Assembly (NCBI GenBank): GCA_013400975.1
Contig: WBMZ01003070.1
Location: 62,001 to 126,000 of the forward strand
Length of the DNA: 64,000 nt
Source: Atrichornis clamosus
Taxonomy: Eukaryota; Chordata; Aves; Passeriformes; Menuridae
Reading direction: 5' to 3'
Made by a program: the position numbers and the translations under genes. Positions 47,301 through 55,930 of the stretch are shown piece by piece; position 1 is the stretch's first letter; every line of letters begins with the position of its first letter. The notes under the pieces were generated by a model. That model was not told the DNA's origin, made no database searches, and was given only the letters and a program-made list of their open reading frames with translations.

Positions 47301-50300
47301 GTGAGATCACTGAAATGGGAAAAAATTTGAGCCACATGTCTTCTTTTAAAGATTTAAGTACCAGCATAGGATAGTTTCAGTCAATCTGCTTTGGTGCAGT
47401 CAGAATTGGAACAGAAGTCTAGATTTTCTTCTTTTCTTCTTCCAATAGATATTGAAAACTGCTCAAACATCTTTAATTTTTGAGCAGAAACACAGCAGTT
47501 TCTCAAGAGAATGTGCATTATCAAAACAGTATCCTGCCAATAAAAGCTGTTACAGACAAGAGGCCCATATTTGTATTGTTTTAGCAGTATCTGGGTACCT
47601 ACAGATCAACAATGATAGACTAGAAATAACAGTCTATTAGACATTTGTATGCAGTTGTCATAGAATTATTTCAAAATCCCACAAACTGAGGGCAAATTCC
47701 AGTTTTCACTTGCAAAAAGTCATTCTGCAACATATTTATTGGAAATGTATTTGTTAGCCCTATGAATGCTAATGAATAAATTCTCAACATAAAATACATT
47801 TATTTCCACCCTGAGATTAGAGAATTCCACAGCTCACCAAGTCCTTGTGTTCCACCTCCCACCCACCCTCACCCCGCAGGAAATGGGATTTCAGCTCTTG
47901 ACCTTCTTGGCATTGCAACTTTGGTTCCATTACTGACAAAACCATGACTTGCACTAACCAAAAGGGATTCAGAACTTGAAATTGCAGGCACAATGGCAAT
48001 TCATACAGTCTCCTTTAAGAGTTGTGGTTAATAGAAAAGATTAACTGCACATCACAGTCAAGCAGTATCACAACAGAGTTTAATGAATGCTGAAGCCAGA
48101 CTGCCACCATCTGACCAAAGCATTCCAATCTTGAGATGAAACAGCAGGTACTTTCCATTATTTATTTAGCTTTAAATCACATCTAAAGCTCCTAATTAAC
48201 TAACAGGCCAAAAGGATATTCTACCACTCCTAACACAAGCTAAGTGACATTCAGTATTAATTACAGATCCAACAGCTGCCACAAGCTCTGTGTGTGCCTC
48301 TACAGATACAAACAATTTGCTACTGCTCTGAGGAGCTGAGCTGTGGGCACGGCAGGTGCAGGCCCAGGAGAACAGGGCCCTTTCCCTGCTCCCAGCCAGG
48401 TACTTACATGCCAAAGCGCAGCGTTCCCGAGACGTACGTCTGCCAGTGCGCGCAGTAAAACATGAACGTCCCAGCAAAACAACAAAAGAACATCCAGTCA
48501 GGGTTGGTGCCCAGCTGCACAGCAATACAAGTTCCCAAAACCACAAAGACTGCAGAAGAAAATCAGTCACAGAGTGAAAAGGGGGGATGTGTGTGAGGAT
48601 CCTCACCAGAAGCAAAGCTAACAACAGGACCCAGAGGAGACAGGGGGAGGTTACCCCAGTGTGGTTATTTCACAGACATCAGAGATTAACACTTCTGTTT
48701 GAAAACATACAGACTGTAAAATATGTATTTCAATCCGTATCAGTTATTAGGAGTCCTCAATATTAAGAGCTTCTAAGTCTCCTACATTTTTATCCCCCTT
48801 GATGCCTAATCCCATTAAGGAACTTGAGTGATTTATGCAGCTGCAGCCTGCAGCAAGTTTTGGGGGTTTCTCCTGTATCTGCTGGACGTTTTCCCATTTT
48901 CTGAATTTTTCTGATGCCATTAAGAAAATACAAGGTCTGGATCCATTATGTATCTGTGCTTTCCCCTCCACCCTTTCCATACACAACTTTGATAGAGAAT
49001 TCATAAAATTTTAAAGCGTAAGAGCTTTAGAATTTAAGGAACCCAAAGCACCTGATCAGGAGCTTGACTCGATGATCTCGTGGAACCCTTCCAACTCAGG
49101 ATATTCAATGATTTTACAATTTTTTGCAATGGGGTTAAATTTCAGGCTGACTCAATGAACTCCACCTACCCAGAAACTGATCTAATCTTATGATTCTAAT
49201 CTTAAACTCATACTCATAGAGTCTCACTGCTTAGGCTTCAGACCAGTCTTGATGTCACTCTATATCGAGTCAGCAGAGCATTCTGACAACTTCTTACAGA
49301 AAATATTTTAGAACCAAGACTCTGCTAAAGCATCACAGAAAGTGCTGGCTCAGGTTGAATTGGTCACATGATTAGTTTTGTTTTCAGTGTAATACAAGAG
49401 AAGACATTCAGCTGATCCAGAGCACTGTCTACAGAAAGAAAGGTGACTTTCTTAGTTGAAAGTGATACATTCAGTACTATCAGTTGTCCTTTCTTAAGTA
49501 AAGGAGCTTTTTTATTGTCTTGCAGATCTGATCCCTGAAATAGAGTCATTTAATCCTCCTACTTCAATTAAAAATGACAACAATACCTGTGGACAGTGAA
49601 TCACAGCCATGATCAAAAAGCTCTCCTAACGGAGTGCTGCTATTTGTCCTTCTTGCTTGTTTTCCATCTATAGCATCCAGGGACTGGTAGATGAAAAGGC
49701 CACAAGCACAAGCAATGTACGCCCAGGGAGGTGCCTAAGAGAGAAAGGCAATCAGAATAAGGTTTAAAAAAAGTCCTTTAAGAAAGAAAGCCTGCAGCTG
49801 AGCTGTGCCACAGCCTGACACAGCAGTTTTCCCTTTGCACACACATCCTCCTCACCCAGGGACCTTTCAGCAGCTGGTCCTTGCAAGGACAGGCAGAATG
49901 GGTTGTGACATGTGGAATGTAAATAAACTAGCGACAGGTTGATAGCTACAGCTCCTGCTCTAGAGCAGGAAGCTGCACTGTACAGCTGGAAAAATTATAC
50001 CACTACACTGGCAAAGTGAGGCACAATGAAATCCTTGTTAAATACATGTAAGTTGTCCCAGTGATTTTAGAAACTCAGGAACTTTTAGTCCCCAAAATGT
50101 GGAACTGTGTCACAAACACTGAGCTCACCCTCACCAGCCCTTCACCACTCACCAGTTGAGAACTGTGTCACTGCCAGTGCCCAGACTTTGAGTCCAAGAA
50201 CATTTCCAGAGCTCTGCAGCACAGCCCCTCCACCATCAACTGTTTCCTCAGTACAAGGCAGCAGCAGCTTTGCCAAATCTACGCTAAGAACCCTTAATAG

Positions 50301-53300
50301 TCATGTCCTGGATAGCAATTTTTATTTTGACAGAAACACAAACAATGCCAAAGCCCTGCTAGAGCAAAGACTACAATTCCAGCTTTTTTACACTTTTTGA
50401 AGCATAAACCATTAAGGACATAAAAGCCAGAGTTGCCATATTCCATCTCAGTTTACACATCCACAAATCAGGTATTATTGGGTGTTTTGCAATCTTCACA
50501 TTTTACACACTTTACAGAAGTGAGCATTTACGAGCAGCTTCATTTTACAGACCACAACAATAAAATCCAAATACAGCTTAATCAAGCTAACCTGCCTCTC
50601 ATAAAGCCCTGGAGTCCAGCTGGTTTTGGCCAACAACAACCATGACTCATTTGTAGCACATCAACTTAAATATATCTCCTTCTACAGCTTGCATTGCTCC
50701 TGCGTTTACCAAACCAGTACATTCTGCCGTAAAAGCTGGCGCTCTGCTCTGCTTTCAGTGGTGTCTGTACAAACAGCACAAGAAGAGGAGGGGGAAATGT
50801 GTCACCCAACAGCAGAGCACCACATTTAGACCAGGTTTTGATGCCACACAATTCCATCCCATTTTTACCCCTCATGTACAGATTTTATCTGCTACAGTTA
50901 AGTTACCTTCAGGGTGATGCAATTTTTCTCTATAAACTTAAAAATCAGTCTGCTGGCTCTCCTTTCTTAAAAGCTCATTTCATTAGCAGTGTAGGTGGTT
51001 CCACTTAGACCTATTTATATCCCAGGAAGATTTCACAGCTCCCTCTCTATCCAGATCATTTTTCCATTTTTTTTTAAACTCAGGTACCATTCCTTCAGTC
51101 AGCACTTTCCCAGCTGGCTCCTCCCAGCTAAGCAGGAAGTATTTGCATCTCCTTTTCTCTCTGGCTGCACCAGGCCCTGAGCGACAGCTGTGCCCTAGCT
51201 GCACCTTTCACCAACAGGAAGGGACGAGTTGCTCTTGAAAAAAGCAGAACTAAGGCTGAGCTAAAAGAAGGAGAACGTTTACATTGGAAATCCATAGTGC
51301 TTTTGAGAGGGGGGAAGAAATTCTGTTCCTGGAGTTTTAAAGCCCCGTTTTCTTCCCCAGACAGCTCCTTGACACTTAAAAAGCACCTCCCTGGCCACGC
51401 TGTGCCTTGTGGCAAATCAGATCAGGCCAAAAGCTGCCTCAGCACCAAGTTACTTTTCAGTTCAAGTGAGAAGAAAATCTCATTCACCTTGCACTTCTCA
51501 AACTGCTAAACACCAAACAGTGCTTTAAAGCAACAGCCTGCAGCTCTGACTTTCTGACATTCTGAGTGCAGCTTTGTGGGCACTTCAGAAGTTAATTACC
51601 AACCAAAACACAACTGTTCTCTAAATTTGAAACTCTGCTCAGGTTCAGTGACCCAAACAAGCTCTTGGGTTCCTGAGAGTTGAAGTTTCTCTATCAAATC
51701 GGATTTCAGAGTCTGAGCCCCCACATAACCCTGCTACAGGAGTGAACAAATTAAACCAACCCACACCACAAAGCCACAGCCTGGAAAAGGAAGGAGCTGC
51801 TCCAAGTATTCCCTGCTCAAACTGAATAGTCACTGTTTATCTTACACCTGCCAAATTCCACAGGTTATTGTGAAACATTCTATTTCAACAGATTTCTAGG
51901 AGAGACAAACATCCCTTTCCCACGTCATACACAATGCAAGGATGCAGTGCTGACTGCGCCAACCTACATGGGGTTTTGGAGTCTGGTGGGGAACAAACTG
52001 TGTCCTGCTGGATCCCCAACCCCAGCTGGGAGAGACTTGGTTAAGATGGAGTTCAGATATTTTAAAAGCTGAAACTCTTGAAACATTCCCCAGCTATTTG
52101 GTGTGTAACATATTTCCGTACCAAATAATTCCCTTTCTCAGTGCACACAAATATGAGCACTTTTAAGATTCAACATTCAAGTGAAAACTTTTCCTGTCCA
52201 CAAAAATGAAAGCCTTCAAGTGCCTTATGAGGTAACTGGTGAGAGAGAGAGAACTTGAAATGCCTCAAAAAGACTTTTATAGCCCCAAAACCAGGTTAAG
52301 ACAGTTCTGCTGAGGGCAGGTCAGGAGCTTTCAGAGAATTCAGAACAAAGAATAAATCCATTGACTTTTATCCGGGCCCCTCACAGCACAGACAGAGCTC
52401 AGGAACACAACTCTGTGTTCCCACAGGTCCACCACACTGCACCAAGTCCTGAGTGAGCTGCCAGGACACGGAACCTGCTGGGGCCCAGGTGAGGTGAAGG
52501 AAGGTGTCCCTGTGGCTCACCAAGCTGAGTTTATACACACCAGCCTTGATGTCTCAAGCTGCACCTCTCTGGAGCTCAGTGCCTGGGCTCTGGCACAGCC
52601 CCAGCGTGTCCAACTCACCTGGCTCGTGTGGCAACTCCAATTCCGGAGCCGAGGGGGAGTCACCCTGCCACAGGCACACACAGTAAACAGGCACCAACTC
52701 CTCCTGCCACGCAGGCCAGGCGCCTGCACAGCCACTGCTCCAACTCCTGCTGGGCTGAGCTTTGTGCAGCAGGTCCCTCACGGCTGCTCAGTGTCAGACC
52801 CTGCTTCACACAGGCATGTTGGCCCCAGGATCTGCTGTCTCACCCCAACACCCACACATGCTCTCTCTGCGTGCCAGCGTCACAGAAAGGCACAAAGATT
52901 GACAGAGAACAAGTCAAAAGTACAAGGACTGTGGGCTGAACAGCAAGAACCAGCTCCCCACAAAGCAAGAACCCACCCTAAACCAGTTCCAGCTGCTAGG
53001 AGGTGACAGTAGCAACAACAAAGAGCGTCAGGGGTGCACAACTCACCTGTTCTGTAGCTGTTGGGCAGTAATATACTAGTAGCAGAGTTGTAAATATATT
53101 TATTAACAGTCCGATGATGGTGATCAAGTTGGGGGCGATCCAGGCTGGAACTCTTCCAACTAACCATTCCCAGTAGCCCTGCATGAGGGGCTCAAGCAGG
53201 GACCGTCCGGCACTCTGGTATTTGTGCTCCTCTAACCGTTTCAGCTGGTGCTTGGACAGGGGCGGGGTGGGCAGCTGCACCAGTTTGCTGAGCACGCAGG

Positions 53301-53391
53301 TGGCCGCGGGGCCGTGGCCGTGGCCGCAGCCTGCAGGGCCCTCCAGGTGTGACTCCCCACATCTCCTCTTGATGCTCCGGTGCCCACTCAT
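24240..53391 (-). CDS. CEPT1: CEPT1, choline/ethanolamine phosphotransferase 1 (complete)
   Basis: Coding exons in transcript order: 53391-53047, 49734-49587, 48549-48408, then either 40943-40859 (5a) or 33123-33039 (5b), 28252-28121, 27485-27327, 26141-26016, 24359-24240. Either version gives 418 codons; human CEPT1, from memory, is 416. The enzyme transfers phosphocholine or phosphoethanolamine from the CDP-alcohol to diacylglycerol, the last Kennedy-pathway step, in the ER and nuclear membrane. The CDP-alcohol phosphotransferase signature DG-x2-AR-x8-G-x3-D-x3-D is intact at residues 138-160 (49600-49668). The protein is polytopic, with hydrophobic segments throughout. The C-terminus ends AHSNHH as in human CEPT1, which separates it from CHPT1. 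Exon 1 is non-coding near 54.97 kb. The gene diverges from DRAM2 and converges on DENND2D. Confidence 0.97.
24466..24610 (-). mobile_element. CR1 LINE 3' end fragment
   Basis: Reads 'cttggcttggaacagacctt', 'aaagcccatccaactccacc', 'gggcagggacaccttcc' and 'ggccttggacacttgcag' on the + strand. Confidence 0.8.
25010..25850 (-). mobile_element. CR1 LINE, the longest copy here (about 0.84 kb)
   Basis: Begins 'atcacagagtcatcaaggtt' and 'gggagggaccttcaagatc', passes 'ccctgggagcagcaccc', 'tgtgcagggccagaagg', 'ctgagcccccagctccctc' and 'tgtgaccaaatgcaggaca', and ends near 'cctcgatcccctcgcccagg'. Long frames such as 25260-25841 are CR1-derived, not a host gene. Confidence 0.88.
26016..26141 (-). CDS. 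CEPT1: CEPT1 exon 8 (residues 338-379)
   Basis: Acceptor CTTGCAG, donor GCCCTG|GTGAGT, 42 whole codons. It encodes [20 protein letters not shown] and [20 protein letters not shown], very highly conserved in the family. Confidence 0.98.
26142..27326 (-). other. CEPT1 intron 7
   Basis: 1.2 kb, GT-AG, unique sequence. No repeat or alternative exon recognised. Confidence 0.7.
27327..27485 (-). CDS. CEPT1: CEPT1 exon 7 (residues 285-337)
   Basis: Acceptor CCCTGTAG-type, donor CTGGTG|GTGAGT, 53 whole codons. It encodes [39 protein letters not shown] and [14 protein letters not shown], a membrane segment plus cytosolic loop that matches human closely. Confidence 0.97.
27486..28120 (-). other. CEPT1 intron 6
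   Basis: 635 bp, GT-AG, A/T-rich unique sequence. Nothing further seen. Confidence 0.7.
28121..28252 (-). CDS. CEPT1: CEPT1 exon 6 (residues 241-284)
   Basis: Acceptor after CTCTCTTCCATTAAG, donor ATAGCA|GTGAGT, 44 whole codons. It encodes [32 protein letters not shown] and [11 protein letters not shown], conserved between CEPT1 and CHPT1. Confidence 0.97.
29033..29158 (-). mobile_element. CR1-like fragment
   Basis: Reads 'aaatcatgggatactttgag', 'ttggaagggacccatcagg', 'accatcaagtccaagccct' and 'ccctgagagttgtccagac', a CR1 3' subtype. Confidence 0.75.
30290..30400 (+). mobile_element. CR1 LINE 3' end fragment
   Basis: Reads 'acatcctgggatagtggaag', 'gtgtccttgcccatggcaag', 'ttggatgggctttaagatcc' and ends 'aatcattctctgattcc'. 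Confidence 0.8.
32350..32441. repeat. (TTA/ATT)n microsatellite interrupted by a 33-N gap
   Basis: TTA repeats run into Ns at 32382-32414 and resume as ATT then ACT repeats. The true length is unknown. Confidence 0.95.
32458..32530. repeat. AT-rich palindromic stretch
   Basis: Alternating 'tatataaatatatctctat' / 'atttatatagatatatac' sequence next to the microsatellite. It is partly self-complementary. Confidence 0.6.
33039..33123 (-). CDS. CEPT1: CEPT1 exon 5b, alternative (residues 212-240)
   Basis: 85 bp. The acceptor has a long T-rich tract ending CCTAATCAG; donor CTCTG|GTAATT. It encodes (I)[19 protein letters not shown] then GGPPFWQSL. That is nearly identical to canonical human CEPT1 at this point, so this is probably the ancestral or main form. 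It has the same phase as 5a: including both, or neither, shifts the downstream frame. It has no Met-initiated ORF of any length, so a simple ORF listing misses it. Confidence 0.93.
33820..33935. repeat. TA-rich microsatellite
   Basis: About 115 bp of imperfect (TA)n with tatatatgtg variants, 700 bp upstream (in transcript sense) of exon 5b. Confidence 0.85.
37685..38125 (-). mobile_element. CR1 LINE 3' fragment
   Basis: Reads 'gagaatcccagactagtttg', 'gggcagggacaccttccac', 'ccaggttgctccaagccct', 'gcagccacagcttctctgg' and 'ctctcctggagccccttta' to 'ccctctaatcacctttg'. Confidence 0.87.
39020..39318 (+). mobile_element. CR1 LINE 3' fragment, inverted relative to 37685-38125
   Basis: Reads 'tggcttcccacagccaggg', 'gggaggccctggcacaggt', 'agaagctgtggctgcgcc', 'tgtccaaggccaggttagat' and ends 'accagtgtgggattctgtg'. 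It is largely the reverse complement of the copy at 37685-38125. Confidence 0.87.
40859..40943 (-). CDS. CEPT1: CEPT1 exon 5a, alternative (residues 212-240)
   Basis: 85 bp. Acceptor follows a pyrimidine tract (TTTCTCTCCCTGCACGTAG); donor ACG|GTAAAG. It encodes (I)[20 protein letters not shown] then GPCFWNYT and joins exon 4 and exon 6 in frame. It is homologous to 5b (10 of 28 residues identical, same length and phase) but differs from the human CEPT1 text I recall. Its WNYT ending is closer to CHPT1 (WDYT). It is open, with good splice sites and no sign of decay. Usage relative to 5b is inferred. Confidence 0.85.
44430..44712 (+). mobile_element. CR1 LINE 3' fragment
   Basis: Reads 'ggttggacaagagggaatgg', 'cttcccactgccagagggc', 'gaggccctggcacaggttg', 'tccatggcaaggggtgga' and ends 'ccatgattctgtgattctg'. 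Confidence 0.88.
45815..46265 (-). mobile_element. CR1 LINE fragment with internal N and near-duplicate
   Basis: Reads 'gagaatcatggaattgtta', 'aggttggaaaagccctcca', 'agcttgaggccatttcctc' and 'ggctgagccccccagctcc'. At 46095-46145 and 46147-46192 nearly the same text occurs twice, separated by one N. Confidence 0.82.
48408..48549 (-). CDS. CEPT1: CEPT1 exon 4 (split residue 165 to 211)
   Basis: Acceptor TTCTGCAG, donor GGCAT|GTAAGT, exit phase 2. It encodes [30 protein letters not shown] and [16 protein letters not shown], essentially identical to human. The phase-2 exit is what both alternative exon 5 versions must accept. Confidence 0.98.
48550..49586 (-). other. CEPT1 intron 3
   Basis: 1.0 kb, GT-AG. 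Contains a short CR1 end at 49035-49130; otherwise unique. Confidence 0.7.
49035..49130 (+). mobile_element. CR1-like 3' end fragment
   Basis: Reads 'gatcaggagcttgactcgat', 'gatctcgtggaacccttcc' and 'aactcaggatattcaatgatt'. Confidence 0.6.
49587..49734 (-). CDS. CEPT1: CEPT1 exon 3, catalytic motif (residues 116-164 plus split codon)
   Basis: Acceptor CTCTTAG, donor CCACAG|GTATTG, exit phase 1. It encodes [20 protein letters not shown], then [20 protein letters not shown] and DHGCDS. All eight signature positions (D138, G139, A142, R143, G152, D156, D160 and spacing) are intact; the last Asp is regarded as catalytic in this family. Confidence 0.98.
49735..53046 (-). other. CEPT1 intron 2
   Basis: 3.3 kb, GT-AG, mainly unique sequence. 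No repeat of size and no further exon recognised. The frame at 52494-53006 (plus) has no recognisable domain. Confidence 0.7.
53047..53391 (-). CDS. CEPT1: CEPT1 exon 2, first coding exon (residues 1-115)
   Basis: Starts [12 protein letters not shown] and ends PTATEQ at GAACAG|GTGAGT. It contains the conserved [19 protein letters not shown] and [18 protein letters not shown] blocks and a first hydrophobic helix at about residues 88-108. Residues 20-30 ([10 protein letters not shown]) are more Gly/His-rich than in human. The exon begins in the 5' UTR at 53453 (acceptor GTCACAG). The start codon context is weak (C at -3, A at +4). Confidence 0.97.
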
Positions 53392-53447
53392 GGGTTGGGT
53401 GGCCTAGGAATTGTATTGGGCAGGCAGCAGCTGGGCTGGAGAACCAT
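53388..53447 (-). promoter_or_regulatory. CEPT1 upstream ORF overlapping the start codon (ATGA)
   Basis: Inside the 5' UTR part of exon 2, an ATG at 53447-53445 opens a 19-codon frame ([19 protein letters not shown]). Its TGA stop at 53390-53388 overlaps the CEPT1 ATG at 53391-53389 as ATGA. The uATG has G at +4. This layout is the classic one for termination-reinitiation or translational damping of the main ORF. The mRNA structure is inferred from the acceptor at 53454. Confidence 0.6.
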
Positions 53448-53453
53448 AAGATC

Positions 53454-54969
53454 CTGTGACAGAAAAGGGTGAGACATACCTGAGCACACAAATGAGGTTT
53501 TAGGATATCAAAAGTTTGTGGGTGCTGCCCTAAGGGGCATTTCATTCACTATCAGCAAAGCAAGATGATTTTATAGGATTACTCCCTTGAAAAAGAAAGT
53601 TATTTGGAAAATTGCTGAAGGAAAGACAAGAAATGAGTGTTCCCAATGCAGCTATAAAACCCTGCAGCCACCAGCCAAAATTCCAGAAGCAGCAGCAACT
53701 TCCACCAGAGCAGTGACTTGTGTTACAGAGTGAGGCATAGCCAGTCCCCTCACACCCCTCCCAGAAGAGGGGGTGACACCGCTCAGGTTATCAACTGACA
53801 GCACTAAAAACTGTACCAATACTCAGAAGTCTTAAATTGGTTTGGAGCAGCTTTGTCTCCATGGTGATGCTGAACAATCACCTAAAAAGAGTTATGCACA
53901 TTTCTTTCATATTTATGTTCATTATTTCAGTTTTGCTGTGCCTTTTTTCCTCTCCAAATGGAACCCCTTTGTTGTCTGTTCAACTTATAAGATATGCAAG
54001 AGACATGCAGGAGCTGGAGAACTTTAGCTGGTCAAAGACAGCACGAGGCAGCTGTGAAAAGAAAATGCAGGGTCAGGAACAGCTTTTCCAGCACAAACAA
54101 GGGCCCTCACAATGTTCCATCTCCCTTGAAAGCAAGTGACCAGAAAGATGTAACTCTCGATAGGAAGTAGAAGAGAAGCCGTAGAGAAAGAAGACTAAAA
54201 ATAAGAGTTTGCTATTTATCTATAGGAGACAACCAGAAAAAAAAAGAAGAAAACTTGACTGAAGTCCAGCAAATGAAGCAGAGGAGGGAAGAAGACAGAG
54301 AGCTCTAAAGCCAATTGCACTGCACAGGTAGGGAAAACAAGCTATGCAAATCAAAGGTCACCACTGGCCTAAGAACAGGTACTCTCAGTTCCACTCTCCA
54401 CACCCTCAGCAAGGCAAATTCCTGCGGTGAAAAGGCACCTCACACAGCCCGTCAGAGGGAGGAGAGGAGAAAGCGACAGGGCCTTGGCTGTGCTCGATAA
54501 GCTCGGGAGGAAGCAGAGCTGCACCTCTCCAATCACCAGGAGTCCAGACTTAAGTCACCACGGAGGTCTCTGTGGGTGTTGCCTTGGAAGACCAGAAAAA
54601 TGGGTCCCAATGCAGAAAACTGGGCTTTTCCCTGTTCCTGAGGGGATGAGCCGGGTGGAAGACAGCCCAGGAGCACCTCGTCCTCCAAAACAAACCCCCG
54701 GCAAGGCCCGGCTGCCGCGGGACTCCCACCGGGCCTGGCAAACACCGGGCCGGGGAGGCGGCCCAGGGCACCCCCGGCCCCGCTGACGCTTCGCCCCCGC
54801 CCGCGGCACAGCCCGGCCCCAGCCCAGCCCGTGCACGGGCCCAGCCCCACCTCAGGACCCTCCTCGCTCCCCTACAAGCCGCCCGCACCCTCAAGGCGCC
54901 CGTCTGGCCGAAGAACACCGAAAAGATCCGGCCCCACCGCACCGGCTCCAGGGCACCCCCGGCTTTTAC
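53454..54969 (-). other. CEPT1 intron 1 (5' UTR intron, inferred)
   Basis: Bounded by the donor GGAG|GTAAAA at 54969 and the acceptor GTCACAG at 53454. It becomes GC-rich toward the promoter. No gene is recognised in it. Confidence 0.55.
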
Positions 54970-55097
54970 CTCCTCTCCCCGCACCGGGCGGCGCTGTTTT
55001 TACGCCCCTTTTGCGACGGCCGGAAAGGAGGCGGCGGCGGCCACTCGCGTCGGGGGCGGGGCCGGGGCGGTGCAACGACAGCGCGGGAGCGGCTGAG
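54970..55097. promoter_or_regulatory. Bidirectional CpG-rich promoter shared by CEPT1 (-) and DRAM2 (+)
   Basis: Two divergent first-exon donors face outward: GGAG|GTAAAA on the minus strand (exon ends 54970) and TGAG|GTAAAG on the plus strand (exon ends 55097), only 127 bp apart. Between them are an ETS-type CCGGAAA (55020-55026), GC boxes (about 55052-55070) and a GGC run, with no TATA box. CEPT1 and DRAM2 are also head to head in human, which supports the reading. Exact start sites are unknown. Confidence 0.75.
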
Positions 55098-55129
55098 GTA
55101 AAGGCGGGGGCACGGGGGGACCCCAAACC

Positions 55130-55930
55130 CGCATTGCTCTCACCCCTGTCACCCCTCAGCGAGCCCCTAACCTCCCCTTCGCCCCTCCAGAGTCCCTCTG
55201 TCATACCCCCAGCGACCTCTCCCCGGCCTCCCCGTCACCCCCCTCAGCGACCTGCCGGTGGCCCTGTCACCCCCTCAGAGACCCGTTGTTAGCCCCCGAC
55301 ACCCCTTCAGAGGCCCCCCCCATCCTCCCCGTCACCCCTCAGTGACCCGCGTGTCCCTGTCACTTTCTCAGTGACGCCCTTGGCCTCTNTCAGCGACCTG
55401 CCGGTGGCCCTGTCACCCCCTCAGAGACCCGTTGTTAGCCCCCGACACCCCTTCAGAGGCCCCCCCCATCCTCCCCGTCACCCCTCAGTGACCCGCGTGT
55501 CCCTGTCACTTTCTCAGTGACGCCCTTGGCCTCTCTGTCACCTCTCATCACCCCCGAGTGTCCCTGTCACCTGCTCAGTGACCCCCCCAGTGTCCCCTGA
55601 CCCCTTCGGTGTCACCCTCATCCTCCTCCTCCTCTTTGCCCCTCCGCCACTGCAGCCCCCACCGTCTGCCCTGGAGTACCCAGTGCCTCTGTGAGCCCCC
55701 AGGTGTCCCCCCTCCCTGCCCTGATAAATCCCTCTCACCCCCTTCGTGCCCCCTTGTCAGCCCCAGTCACCCCCATTGCTGTCCCTGCTGCCCAGTGACC
55801 CCCCCATCACTTCCAGTCACACCTCTGTCCCCACGGAGCCCCTCTTCCCCTTCACCTCTCTGCCCTCAGCCTTCCCTTTCCCCCCTCCATTCCCCTTCCC
55901 TCCTCTCCTAAAGCTCTTTCCATCCTAGTC
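55130..55930. repeat. C-rich degenerate tandem region ('gtcacccctcagtgaccc' type)
   Basis: Repeated variants of 'tgtcacccctcagtgaccc' and 'ccctcagcgacc' run for several hundred bases after DRAM2 exon 1. Part is doubled by the assembly artefact at 55244-55534. Confidence 0.75.
55244..55534 (+). repeat. Exact 145-bp direct duplication around a single N
   Basis: 55244-55388 and 55390-55534 read identically (both start tcagcgacctgccggtgg and end cgcccttggcctct), with N at 55389 between them. Confidence 0.95.

Larger units (their letters stand above)
40944..48407 (-). other. CEPT1 intron 4 (exon 4 to exon 5a)
   Basis: 7.5 kb, GT-AG. It contains CR1 at 44430-44712 (plus) and 45815-46265 (minus), a single N at 46146 and otherwise unique sequence. 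The 41201-41515 frame has no recognisable domain. Confidence 0.7.

Noticed and set aside
54831..55292. 153-codon Pro/Arg-rich frame across the shared promoter
   Set aside because: CpG-island composition artefact covering the CEPT1/DRAM2 start region.
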